Source: CAYTYX01 sp964442325 (GTDB lineage Bacteria > Patescibacteriota > Saccharimonadia > Saccharimonadales > UBA10212). Taken from it: DNA of 7,934 nucleotides. Shown here one piece after another: positions 1 to 5,207 of the stretch (the first letter of the stretch is position 1; every line of letters starts with the position of its first letter). A model generated the notes under the pieces. The model had not been told where the DNA came from, did not search any database, and was given only the letters and a program-made list of their open reading frames with translations. The stretch is from contig CAYTYX010000020.1 in assembly GCA_964442325.1 (NCBI GenBank), positions 1-7,934 on the forward strand, written 5' to 3'. The position numbers and the translations under genes were made by a program.

Positions 1-1
1 C

Positions 2-283
2 TCCAGTTTTAGCGCCGATACCCAGCCCGGCTGGACCGGTGGTTCATCACCAGCCTTTTCGGCTACGACTGATGGCGAAGAAAAGCGCCAAAATAGTGAT
101 ATCGAACAAGCTAGAGCAGCGGTCGAACAAGCCTCGGCCGGTGTGCCACCGGCTGTTAGTGCCAGTGAGGCCATAGCTCAACCAAGTGGCGCTGTTGCCC
201 AACCTAGCACGGTTGATTCGCCAGCTCCGCCACCACTGCCGCCACCACTGCCCGAATCGGTCATCTCCCAAGCCAAAAAGTAA
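2..283 (+). CDS. C-terminal tail of an unidentified protein (5' end outside window)
   Basis: An open frame enters from the left edge and stops at TAA 281-283, giving the last 93 residues of a protein. I do not recognise it. The visible part is low complexity: Ser/Thr/Gly-rich at first, then a short stretch with charged residues (DGEEKRQNSDIEQARAAVEQ), then Ala/Val/Pro/Ser-rich sequence, then a proline-rich block (PAPPPLPPPLPE) just before the final SQAKK. This looks like a disordered linker or tail rather than a folded domain. The codons (gcc, caa, cca, agt) match truB and pnp, which supports real coding in this frame over the minus-strand alternative at 47-271. The gap to truB is 90 bases and truB has its own promoter-like sequence, so co-transcription is uncertain. 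No function can be assigned. Confidence 0.6.
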   Translation, partial: SSFSADTQPGWTGGSSPAFSATTDGEEKRQNSDIEQARAAVEQASAGVPPAVSASEAIAQPSGAVAQPSTVDSPAPPPLPPPLPESVISQAKK

Positions 284-337
284 TGAGACAAACCTATCGG
301 TTTTAGCGCGTCGTCGCCGGGTAGCGGAGTAAATCCA

Positions 338-367
338 CTGACTTGGTCTACTCTTTTCCCTTAGAAT
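338..367 (+). promoter_or_regulatory. sigma70-type promoter of truB, probably leaderless
   Basis: A -35-like CTGACT (338-343) is followed by an 18-base spacer and a -10-like TAGAAT (362-367). The truB ATG at 374 lies only 6 bases beyond the -10 box, where transcription would be expected to begin. There is no Shine-Dalgarno sequence before that ATG (TAAGAAC only). The arrangement suggests a leaderless mRNA. Start-site mapping is lacking, so this is inferred from spacing. Confidence 0.45.
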
Positions 368-373
368 AAGAAC

Positions 374-1048
374 ATGAATGGAATATTACTCATCGATAAG
401 CCGATAGGTTGGACATCGCACGATGTTGTGGCCAAAGTTCGCGGTCTACTAAAAGCCCAAACCGGCGGGAAAATAAAAGTCGGCCATACCGGCACACTAG
501 ATCCGGTGGCTACCGGACTACTAGTTTTAGTGGTGGGTAGCTATACCAAACAGGCAGGTGAGTTCAGCAAACTCGACAAAACCTACGTGGCCGAACTAAC
601 TTTGGGCTCTGTCAGCACCACCGCCGATAGTGAAGGCGAAATCACGCCAAAAAGTACTAGTAAACCCGGCGAGGCCGAGACACAAACCGCTCTAGATAAA
701 TTTATTGGCGAAATTGAGCAAACTCCGCCCAAGTTTAGCGCTATTAAGGTTGACGGCCAGCGCGCCTATAAGCTAGCCAGAGCCGGCAAAGAGGTGCAAA
801 TGGAGCCGCGGCAAATAAAGATTTATTCAATCAAAAATGTTAAATATGATTATCCAAAATTAAGTTTTGAAACAGAGGTAAGTAGCGGTACCTACATCCG
901 CAGTTTAGCCCAAGATATCGGCACAGAGCTTGGTACCGGTGCTTATTTATCAGCCTTGTGCCGCACTAAAGTCGGCAAATTAGACATCAAAAACGCCCAA
1001 AAAATTGGAGAATTACAAAGCCACCTACAGGTTATTGACAAATTATAA
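374..1048 (+). CDS. truB: tRNA pseudouridine(55) synthase TruB
   Basis: TruB isomerises uridine 55 in the T-loop of tRNAs to pseudouridine in the cytoplasm. The 224-residue product starts with the family motif GILLIDKPIGWTSHDVV. It carries the catalytic block GHTGTLDPVATGLL, whose Asp43 corresponds to the nucleophilic Asp of E. coli TruB. Tyr71 in the KTYVAEL strand matches the active-site Tyr. KFSAIKVDGQRAYKLARAG (from residue 120) and SSGTYIRSLAQDIG (from 170, with Arg176) complete the catalytic fold. It is much shorter than E. coli TruB (314 residues) and ends soon after the catalytic domain, so the usual C-terminal PUA-type RNA-binding domain is missing or minimal; this is common in reduced genomes. 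No Shine-Dalgarno precedes the ATG, and a promoter-like pair sits directly upstream. The last codons overlap the -35 box of the next gene's promoter. Identification is firm. Confidence 0.96.
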   Translation: MNGILLIDKPIGWTSHDVVAKVRGLLKAQTGGKIKVGHTGTLDPVATGLLVLVVGSYTKQAGEFSKLDKTYVAELTLGSVSTTADSEGEITPKSTSKPGEAETQTALDKFIGEIEQTPPKFSAIKVDGQRAYKLARAGKEVQMEPRQIKIYSIKNVKYDYPKLSFETEVSSGTYIRSLAQDIGTELGTGAYLSALCRTKVGKLDIKNAQKIGELQSHLQVIDKL

Positions 1049-1063
1049 CGTTTATGTTAGTAT
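1035..1063 (+). promoter_or_regulatory. consensus extended -10 promoter for the GC-rich orphan gene
   Basis: A perfect -35 box TTGACA (1035-1040) lies in the last codons of truB. After exactly 17 bases comes TAGTAT (1058-1063), preceded by the extended element TG (1055-1056). Transcription would begin near 1070, giving a leader of about 48 bases before the ATG at 1118. This is one of the best promoter matches in the window and gives the next gene transcription independent of truB. Confidence 0.65.
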
Positions 1064-1065
1064 TT

Positions 1066-1087
1066 GCTAGTTCTTTGAAAATCTAGC
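1066..1087 (+). promoter_or_regulatory. leader inverted repeat with boxA-like sequence
   Basis: GCTAG (1066-1070) and CTAGC (1083-1087) are an inverted repeat at the predicted start of the orphan-gene transcript. The inner TTC/GAA (1071-1073, 1077-1079) can extend it. The loop side contains TTCTTTGAAAA, which resembles the boxA antitermination element of rRNA leaders. The pairing is directly visible; a role in antitermination or mRNA stability is a guess. Confidence 0.3.
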
Positions 1088-1116
1088 TATTCAGCCCACC
1101 ACAACAAGGGAGGATT

Positions 1117-1132
1117 CATGGATATTTCCATG
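1117..1132 (+). promoter_or_regulatory. hairpin over the orphan gene's start codon
   Basis: CATGGA (1117-1122) and TCCATG (1127-1132) form a perfect 6-bp stem with a TATT loop. The initiation ATG (1118-1120) lies inside the stem, directly after the ribosome binding site. It could damp initiation, or could be a chance feature of the first codons. Confidence 0.3.
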
Positions 1133-1537
1133 CGCGTTCATCGGTGTGGGTGGAAGGGGCGTGAGCTTCGTCTCCTTCAGCTCAATGTCCTTCTCGACTC
1201 GGGCGAGCTCTCGCTCGCCGAGGCACTTGAGACGGTCAACAACATGTTCTGTGACCGCGGGGATCTGGGGGTGCAAATCGATCGTCTCTCGGACGAAGAG
1301 GTCGCCATCATCACCCCAGATCGATACCTCGTCCACAAGTATCCCGCTCCTTACCGCAACACCGTGCCCTGGGGTGACTCCCGTGGCATGGAGGCGTTCT
1401 GGCATAGCTTCACGCCGGTGCCTGGCAAGGAACAGCAGTTCCAGAGGTTCGTCTACGCTGTCAAGGCGTACGCCATGGCGGACGAAGGCATCAACTACTC
1501 CGAGAACGTCAGGCAGCTTCTCGAAACGGAGGCGTAA
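1118..1537 (+). CDS. GC-rich orphan protein of unknown function
   Basis: This 139-residue product matches no family I recognise. It is predicted soluble, with no signal peptide or membrane segment. The N-terminal half is helical-looking (RELRLLQLNVLLDSGELSLAEALETVNNM). The middle holds DRYLVHKYPAPYRN and VPWGDSRGMEAFWHSFTP, rich in Tyr, Trp and His. The C-terminus is again helical (QFQRFVYAVKAYAMADEG). The start is set by AAGGGAGG at 1106-1113, four bases before the ATG and the strongest ribosome site among the core genes. Codons end mostly in G or C (ctc, gtc, ttc, gac, aag), quite unlike the tta/cta/aaa/gcc mixture of truB and pnp, which points to transfer. It has its own promoter and a stable 3' hairpin, and it splits the normal truB-rpsO order. 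Overlapping frames (1146-1610 plus, 1091-1405 minus) lack this support. Coding is likely; function is unknown. Confidence 0.72.
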   Translation: MDISMRVHRCGWKGRELRLLQLNVLLDSGELSLAEALETVNNMFCDRGDLGVQIDRLSDEEVAIITPDRYLVHKYPAPYRNTVPWGDSRGMEAFWHSFTPVPGKEQQFQRFVYAVKAYAMADEGINYSENVRQLLETEA

Positions 1538-1569
1538 AAGCCTGCATAAGTCTCAAGTTGTGGTGGAAA

Positions 1570-1595
1570 GCGATGAGGTCTTCGGACCTCATCGC
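1570..1595 (+). terminator. perfect 11-bp hairpin with UUCG tetraloop at the 3' end of the orphan gene
   Basis: GCGATGAGGTC (1570-1580) and GACCTCATCGC (1585-1595) are exact reverse complements around a TTCG loop closed by C-G, the exceptionally stable cUUCGg type. An outer GGTG (1562-1565) / CACC (1599-1602) adds four pairs across a small internal loop. It begins 32 bases after the stop codon. No T-run follows, so it is not a textbook intrinsic terminator. It may instead protect the 3' end from exonucleases, or terminate without a U-tract. Confidence 0.6.
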
Positions 1596-1635
1596 ACTCA
1601 CCTTGGCTGAATATCTAGATTTCAAACACTTCATC

Positions 1636-1772
1636 CGAACATCGGCTTTGGCTTGAGAACTGTTCGTCAAACAAACAACTAAAAAGGCGAGGACTGTTTG
1701 AGGCGATAGCCGAGTTCCGCAGGCTGTTGTTTGGCTTGACAAGAAAGTTCATCAAGACAAAACGTTAGTTCG
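1636..1772 (+). repeat. long imperfect inverted repeat, rod-like structured RNA candidate
   Basis: The gene-free stretch before rpsO folds on itself in nested order. From outside in: CGAAC 1636-1640 with GTTCG 1768-1772; TTTG 1647-1650 with CAAA 1758-1761; CTTGA 1652-1656 with TCAAG 1752-1756; GAACT 1657-1661 with AGTTC 1746-1750; TTC 1663-1665 with GAA 1743-1745; GTCAA 1666-1670 with TTGAC 1736-1740; CAAACAAC 1672-1679 with GTTGTTTG 1726-1733; GCG 1687-1689 with CGC 1718-1720; GGACT 1691-1695 with AGTTC 1713-1717 (one G-U); and GGC 1702-1704 with GCC 1709-1711 around GATA. That is about 46 pairs in 137 bases with only small internal loops. It lacks the SRP RNA tip signature and matches no RNA family I know. 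It could be a small RNA, a leader structure or a miniature inverted-repeat element. No clear promoter lies just upstream. Confidence 0.5.
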
Positions 1773-1782
1773 CGGTCTTGGC

Positions 1783-1807
1783 GCAACCTTTGCCGCCCAA
1801 AGGTTGC
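1783..1807 (+). repeat. 10-bp perfect inverted repeat overlapping the rpsO -35 box
   Basis: GCAACCTTTG (1783-1792) and CAAAGGTTGC (1798-1807) are exact reverse complements separated by five bases. The right arm runs into the -35 hexamer TTGCAA (1804-1809). It could be the terminator hairpin of a transcript arriving from upstream (no T-run follows) or an operator for the rpsO promoter. Confidence 0.5.
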
Positions 1808-1832
1808 AAGTTCACCTCTAATTTGCTAAAAT
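1804..1832 (+). promoter_or_regulatory. promoter of rpsO with extended -10 box
   Basis: TTGCAA (1804-1809), a 17-base spacer, and TAAAAT (1827-1832) preceded by TG at 1824-1825 form a good sigma70-type promoter. The rpsO ATG is at 1844, so the expected leader is only about 4-5 bases. That leaves no room for a Shine-Dalgarno sequence or for the leader pseudoknot through which E. coli S15 controls itself. Confidence 0.65.
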
Positions 1833-1843
1833 ACACCTTAAGA

Positions 1844-2110
1844 ATGATAAGTGGTGAGAAAAAGGCCGGGATTATCAAAGATCTTCAGGCTCACGATAAA
1901 GACAGCGGCTCCCAAGCAGTGCAGGTTGGAGTTGCGACTGCTCGTATTGCCGAACTAACAGCGCATTTGAAGAAAAATAAGCACGACTTTGCGGCTCGCC
2001 GCGGCCTGTTGCAACTGGTTGGCAAGCGTCGCAAACACCTCAAGTACATTGCCTCTCAAAACGGCGAAGCCTACCAAACGCTCATTCAAAAACTCGGCAT
2101 TCGTAAATAA
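1844..2110 (+). CDS. rpsO: 30S ribosomal protein S15
   Basis: S15 is a primary 16S rRNA-binding protein that helps fold the central domain of the 30S subunit and contributes to bridges with the 50S subunit. The product has 88 residues against 89 in E. coli. Family landmarks are present in order: GSQAVQV (the usual GSTEVQV) at about residue 23, the long helix ARIAELTAHL, KHDFAARRGLLQLVGKRRKHLKYI (the usual KKDHHSRRGLL..V..RR.LL.YL), and the ending LIQKLGIRK. The ATG at 1844 is chosen because it gives the standard N-terminus. An in-frame TTG at 1778 would add 22 residues not seen in S15 and would lie upstream of the promoter. No Shine-Dalgarno is present, and the transcript is predicted to begin almost at the ATG. 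It heads the run towards pnp, the usual bacterial order. Confidence 0.96.
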   Translation: MISGEKKAGIIKDLQAHDKDSGSQAVQVGVATARIAELTAHLKKNKHDFAARRGLLQLVGKRRKHLKYIASQNGEAYQTLIQKLGIRK

Positions 2111-2124
2111 TTTGCCCAGACCGA

Positions 2125-2216
2125 CTCTGCATATACTGCAGAACAAGCTTGTGCACATTAACTAAGTAAGCAGCTCGTGTTCAGAGCCACAGATATACGC
2201 CACAAAATTGCACAAG
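2125..2216 (+). promoter_or_regulatory. pnp leader with several inverted repeats
   Basis: The rpsO-pnp gap holds TCTGCA 2126-2131 / TGCAGA 2137-2142 (6 bp, 5-base loop), the palindrome ACAAGCTTGT at 2143-2152, and CTTGTGCA 2148-2155 / TGCACAAG 2209-2216 (8 bp). A competing fold pairs CTCT 2125-2128, GAACA 2141-2145 and AGC 2146-2148 with AGAG 2183-2186, TGTTC 2178-2182 and GCT 2173-2175. The alternatives are mutually exclusive in part. In E. coli the same gap carries a stem-loop through which PNPase limits its own mRNA; a similar role here is inference. Confidence 0.4.
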
Positions 2217-2265
2217 AGGCATATATTTGAACCCTGATCGCGAGTCAAGCGAAAGGAAATATTTG

Positions 2266-4401
2266 ATGGGTGAAACAATCAACCCTTTTGGTAAAAAAAT
2301 AATTAAAGTTAGCGGTCAATTTTGTGGCCGTGAATTAACTATGGAAACCGGCCGGCTGGCCTTTCAGGCCAGTGGCAGCGTGACCGTAACTTGCGGCGAT
2401 ACAGTAGTGCAGGCTACTACCGGTGTGGCCGAGAAACATATGCCTGACATCGACTTTTTTCCGATGAGCGTAGATTACGAAGAGCGTTTTTACGCCGCCG
2501 GCAAAATCAGCGGCAGCCGGTTTGTTAAGCGCGAAGGCCGCCCCAGCGACGCCGCTATTTTAGCCGGTCGCTTAATTGATCGCCCAATCCGGCCGCTGTT
2601 TCCAAAAGGCTACCGCAATGAAGTCCAGCTAATTACCACTATTTTGAGCGTGGACCCAGAAGTTAAGCCCGACATCATCGCGATGATCGCCGCTAGCGCC
2701 GCTTTGACGCTGTCGCCAGCACCATTTGCCGGGCCAATCGGTGGCGTACGCGTTGGCTTAATTGATGGCAAGCTCAAGGCCGGCCCTAACACATCAGAAA
2801 TGGACAAAAGCCAGCTAGATTTGATAGTTGCCGCTACCGCCGACGCCATAATGATGGTCGAAGCCGGCGCGCACGAAGTCAGCGAAGAAACACTAGTAGA
2901 AGCGCTGGAACTGGCACATAAATCCATCAAACCGGTTGTAAAACTGCAAGAAGAACTGGCCCAAAAAGTTGGCGCTACCAAGCAAGAATACGAACTGGCC
3001 CTGCCAGACGACACCGTTCAAGCAGCAGTCGATAAATTCCTGGGCGACAAACTGCGTGATACGCGCGGCGACGTCGAGGAGCGCCACGCCAAATTGCACG
3101 TTCTTAAAGAAGAAATGAAAGACCATTTCAAGGCAACCCTTGGCGACGAAGCCGACATCGAGCCGCACAAAGAAGCCTTTGAGATGGCCGTTAAAAAAGA
3201 AGTCCGCCGCGCGATTGTTGAAGACGGCATTCGGCCCGATAACCGTAAGCCAGCCGACATCCGCCAGTTGAGCAGTGAAGTTGGCGTGTTGCCCCGAACC
3301 CACGGCTCAGCCATCTTTACCCGCGGCTCAACTCAAGCCCTAAACACCACCACACTGGCACCGCTTAGCTACGCGCAGCTGATTGATTCGATGGAAGAAA
3401 CTGCCGAAAAGCGCTTTTTCCACCACTACAATATGCCCGGTTACGCCAGTGGCGAAATTAAGCGTCTGGGCAGCCCCGGCCGGCGCGAAATTGGCCACTC
3501 GTTCCTGGCCCAGCGAGCAGTTGAGCCGGTTCTGCCAGACGAAGCCGACTTTCCTTACACCATCCGCAGCGTCACCGAAATAATGAGCAGTAACGGCAGT
3601 ACGTCTATGGCGGCGACCTGTAGCACGATTCTTAGCTTAATGGATGCCGGCGTGCCTATTAAGGCGCCGGTAAGTGGCATTGCGATGGGCCTAATACTCG
3701 ATAAATCTAGCGGCAAAAGCGTGGTGCTAAGCGACATCGCCGGGGCCGAAGATTTTGCCGGCGACATGGACTTTAAAGTTGCCGGTACGGCCAAGGGCGT
3801 AACGGCCTTACAGATGGATATAAAAGTCAGCGGTCTAACGCTAGACGTAATGAAGGGTGCCTTAGCCCAAGCCAAAACCGGCCGGGCTGAAATTTTGGCT
3901 CACATTGTGTCGGTTCTGCCCGAGCCGCGCAAGCAAATGAGCCCATACGCGCCGCGAATCGAGAGTATAAAGATCAACCCCGATAAAATTCGCGAGGTTA
4001 TCGGCAAGGGCGGGGAAACCATCAATAAAATCATTGCCGAAACCGGCACCGAAATTGATATTAAAGACGACGGTACAGTAATGATTGCCAGCCCCGACCA
4101 AAAGAGTATCGAAGCCGCCAAAGAATGGGTGCGAATACTGACGGCCGAGGCCGAAGTAGGCAAAATCTACAAGGATTGCCGCGTGGTATCGGTGCTAGAC
4201 TTTGGCGCGTTTGTCGAAATCTTGCCGGGCAAAGAAGGCCTGGTGCATGTTAGCGAGATGAAAGAAGAGCGGGTCGAAAAACCAAGCGATGTGGTTAAAG
4301 AAGGCGATTTAGTAACTGTAAAACTGGTAGCTATCGACGACCGCGGCCGCTTGCAGTTAAGTATGAAAGCCGCTGCCCGCGAGCTAGAAGGTAAGAAATA
4401 G
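2266..4401 (+). CDS. pnp: polyribonucleotide nucleotidyltransferase (PNPase)
   Basis: PNPase degrades RNA 3' to 5' by phosphorolysis, releasing nucleoside diphosphates, and can add 3' tails. It works as a trimer in the cytoplasm. With the ATG at 2266 the product is 711 residues, the E. coli length. AAGGA at 2253-2257 is a good ribosome site for this start; an in-frame TTG at 2227 would add 13 untypical residues. The first RNase PH domain shows GKISGSRFVKREGRPSD and RLIDRPIRPLFPKGY. A helical linker follows around residues 245-320. The second RNase PH domain carries the catalytic block AGAEDFAGDMDFKVAGT with Asp496, Asp502 and Lys504. The KH domain has GKGG at 580-583, and the S1 domain (about 632-705) has DFGAFVEILPGKEGLVHVSE. 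All domains are complete. It follows rpsO by 155 bases, with a structured leader, and its stop codon overlaps the next gene's start. Confidence 0.98.
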   Translation: MGETINPFGKKIIKVSGQFCGRELTMETGRLAFQASGSVTVTCGDTVVQATTGVAEKHMPDIDFFPMSVDYEERFYAAGKISGSRFVKREGRPSDAAILAGRLIDRPIRPLFPKGYRNEVQLITTILSVDPEVKPDIIAMIAASAALTLSPAPFAGPIGGVRVGLIDGKLKAGPNTSEMDKSQLDLIVAATADAIMMVEAGAHEVSEETLVEALELAHKSIKPVVKLQEELAQKVGATKQEYELALPDDTVQAAVDKFLGDKLRDTRGDVEERHAKLHVLKEEMKDHFKATLGDEADIEPHKEAFEMAVKKEVRRAIVEDGIRPDNRKPADIRQLSSEVGVLPRTHGSAIFTRGSTQALNTTTLAPLSYAQLIDSMEETAEKRFFHHYNMPGYASGEIKRLGSPGRREIGHSFLAQRAVEPVLPDEADFPYTIRSVTEIMSSNGSTSMAATCSTILSLMDAGVPIKAPVSGIAMGLILDKSSGKSVVLSDIAGAEDFAGDMDFKVAGTAKGVTALQMDIKVSGLTLDVMKGALAQAKTGRAEILAHIVSVLPEPRKQMSPYAPRIESIKINPDKIREVIGKGGETINKIIAETGTEIDIKDDGTVMIASPDQKSIEAAKEWVRILTAEAEVGKIYKDCRVVSVLDFGAFVEILPGKEGLVHVSEMKEERVEKPSDVVKEGDLVTVKLVAIDDRGRLQLSMKAAARELEGKK

Positions 4402-4631
4402 TGTTAAAAAACCTTGAAAAATGGCATTACACCAAACTGGGCTTAGCTATATTTGGCCTGGGAGAAGCCGGTCTGGCCTATTTGTTTGCCTCTTTGGCCA
4501 TCCCCACTGCACACACGTGGGAGTGGGCGCTGGCCGTGGTATTTAGCATTGGCACGCTGCAAAACTTTGGCCGGTTGATTAGAAAATTTATTTATGGCAA
4601 ACCCCAAACAAGCACAGCTAAACAAGATTAA
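4401..4631 (+). CDS. small two-helix membrane protein of unknown function
   Basis: The 76-residue product has two hydrophobic segments, about residues 13-34 (LGLAIFGLGEAGLAYLFASL) and 40-57 (WEWALAVVFSIGTLQNFG). They are joined by a short PTAHT turn, with basic residues before the first and after the second (RLIRKFIYGK), so both ends probably face the cytoplasm. The start is a GTG sharing its G with the pnp TAG stop (TAGTG). AAGG at 4388-4391 lies 9 bases upstream, and translational coupling to pnp is likely. The last 38 bases overlap the start of the uracil-DNA glycosylase gene. Codon use matches the neighbours. I do not recognise a family. Its place among nucleic-acid enzymes may be chance, or it may anchor something to the membrane; the sequence does not say. 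Confidence 0.75.
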   Translation: MLKNLEKWHYTKLGLAIFGLGEAGLAYLFASLAIPTAHTWEWALAVVFSIGTLQNFGRLIRKFIYGKPQTSTAKQD

Positions 4632-5163
4632 AGCTGATATTTTGGCCCAAAAAATCTGCCCAGAACTGGCAGCTGGTGCCACTCAGTTAGTATTTGGCGA
4701 TGGCTCACCCGACGCGCAGATTGTATTTATTGGCGAGGCACCTGGTAAGAACGAAGATTTGCAAGGCCTGCCATTTGTGGGCGCCGCCGGCAAGTTTTTA
4801 AACGAGATGTTGGCCACGATTGGCTTAAAGCGGGCCGATGTTTATATAACCAACATTGTTAAATACCGCCCGCCCCAAAACCGCGACCCATTTCCAGATG
4901 AAAAGCTGGCCTTTTTGCCATTTTTGAAGGCCCAGCTGGCGGTTATTAAGCCCAAATTGATCATTACGCTGGGCCGCCATAGCATGGAAGCCTTGCTGCC
5001 CGGGTTAAAAATAAGCGATGTCCACGGCCAACCTAAACGCCTTGGCGGGCAAGTTTACTTGCCTTTATTTCACCCGGCGGCGGCGTTATACAACGGCGGT
5101 ATGCGCCAGACTTTAATCGACGATTTTATAAAAATCCCGCGCATCCTCGCAAAAATTAATTAA
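4594..5163 (+). CDS. family-4-like uracil-DNA glycosylase lacking the iron-sulfur cysteines
   Basis: This enzyme class removes uracil from DNA as the first step of base-excision repair. The 189-residue product shows the family-4 motif A GEAPGKNEDLQGLPFVGAAG (from Gly47), the conserved NIVKYRPPQNRDP (from Asn87), LIITLGRHSMEALL, and motif B FHPAAALYN (His160). Family 4 enzymes normally hold a 4Fe-4S cluster with four cysteines: two near the N-terminus, one in KCRPP and one 16 residues later. Here only Cys22 exists. The second N-terminal position looks like Leu25, and the later ones are Tyr91 and Phe107. The cluster is therefore almost certainly absent, while catalytic motifs are kept. The gene starts inside the end of the upstream membrane-protein gene (38-base overlap) without a clear ribosome site, consistent with coupled translation. 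The family is secure at superfamily level; activity on uracil is likely but unproven. Confidence 0.9.
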   Translation: MANPKQAQLNKIKADILAQKICPELAAGATQLVFGDGSPDAQIVFIGEAPGKNEDLQGLPFVGAAGKFLNEMLATIGLKRADVYITNIVKYRPPQNRDPFPDEKLAFLPFLKAQLAVIKPKLIITLGRHSMEALLPGLKISDVHGQPKRLGGQVYLPLFHPAAALYNGGMRQTLIDDFIKIPRILAKIN

Positions 5164-5207
5164 GAACTTTAAATTTAATAACTAAAAAATAAGGAAACAA
5201 CCAATAT

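Noticed and set aside
291..410. AACCTATCGG (291-300) and CCGATAGGTT (401-410), a 10-bp inverted repeat 100 bases apart
   Set aside because: The right copy encodes the conserved KPIGW motif of TruB, and the left copy lies before the predicted transcription start, so pairing in the mRNA is unlikely. Probably chance.
1091..1405. Minus-strand frame of 104 codons across the orphan gene
   Set aside because: It has no ribosome site or promoter, and the plus-strand frame at 1118 has all of these plus coherent G/C-ending codons. The open minus frame is a by-product of high third-position GC.
1146..1610. Plus-strand frame of 154 codons overlapping the orphan gene
   Set aside because: The product is a Ser/Arg/Thr-rich string typical of a frame shadow. 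It runs through the UUCG hairpin and has no ribosome site.
1778..1843. TTG start giving S15 a 22-residue N-terminal extension
   Set aside because: The extension is not seen in S15, and the start would lie upstream of the promoter at 1804-1832.
1603..1843. tRNA, SRP RNA or tmRNA in the long gene-free stretch
   Set aside because: No T-arm/acceptor pattern, no SRP tip motif with its tetraloop and asymmetric loop, and no tmRNA tag frame were seen. Only the rod-like repeat and the rpsO control region are supported.
2227..2265. TTG start giving PNPase 13 extra residues
   Set aside because: An AGAGG precedes it, but the ATG at 2266 has AAGGA at good spacing and yields the standard 711-residue enzyme.
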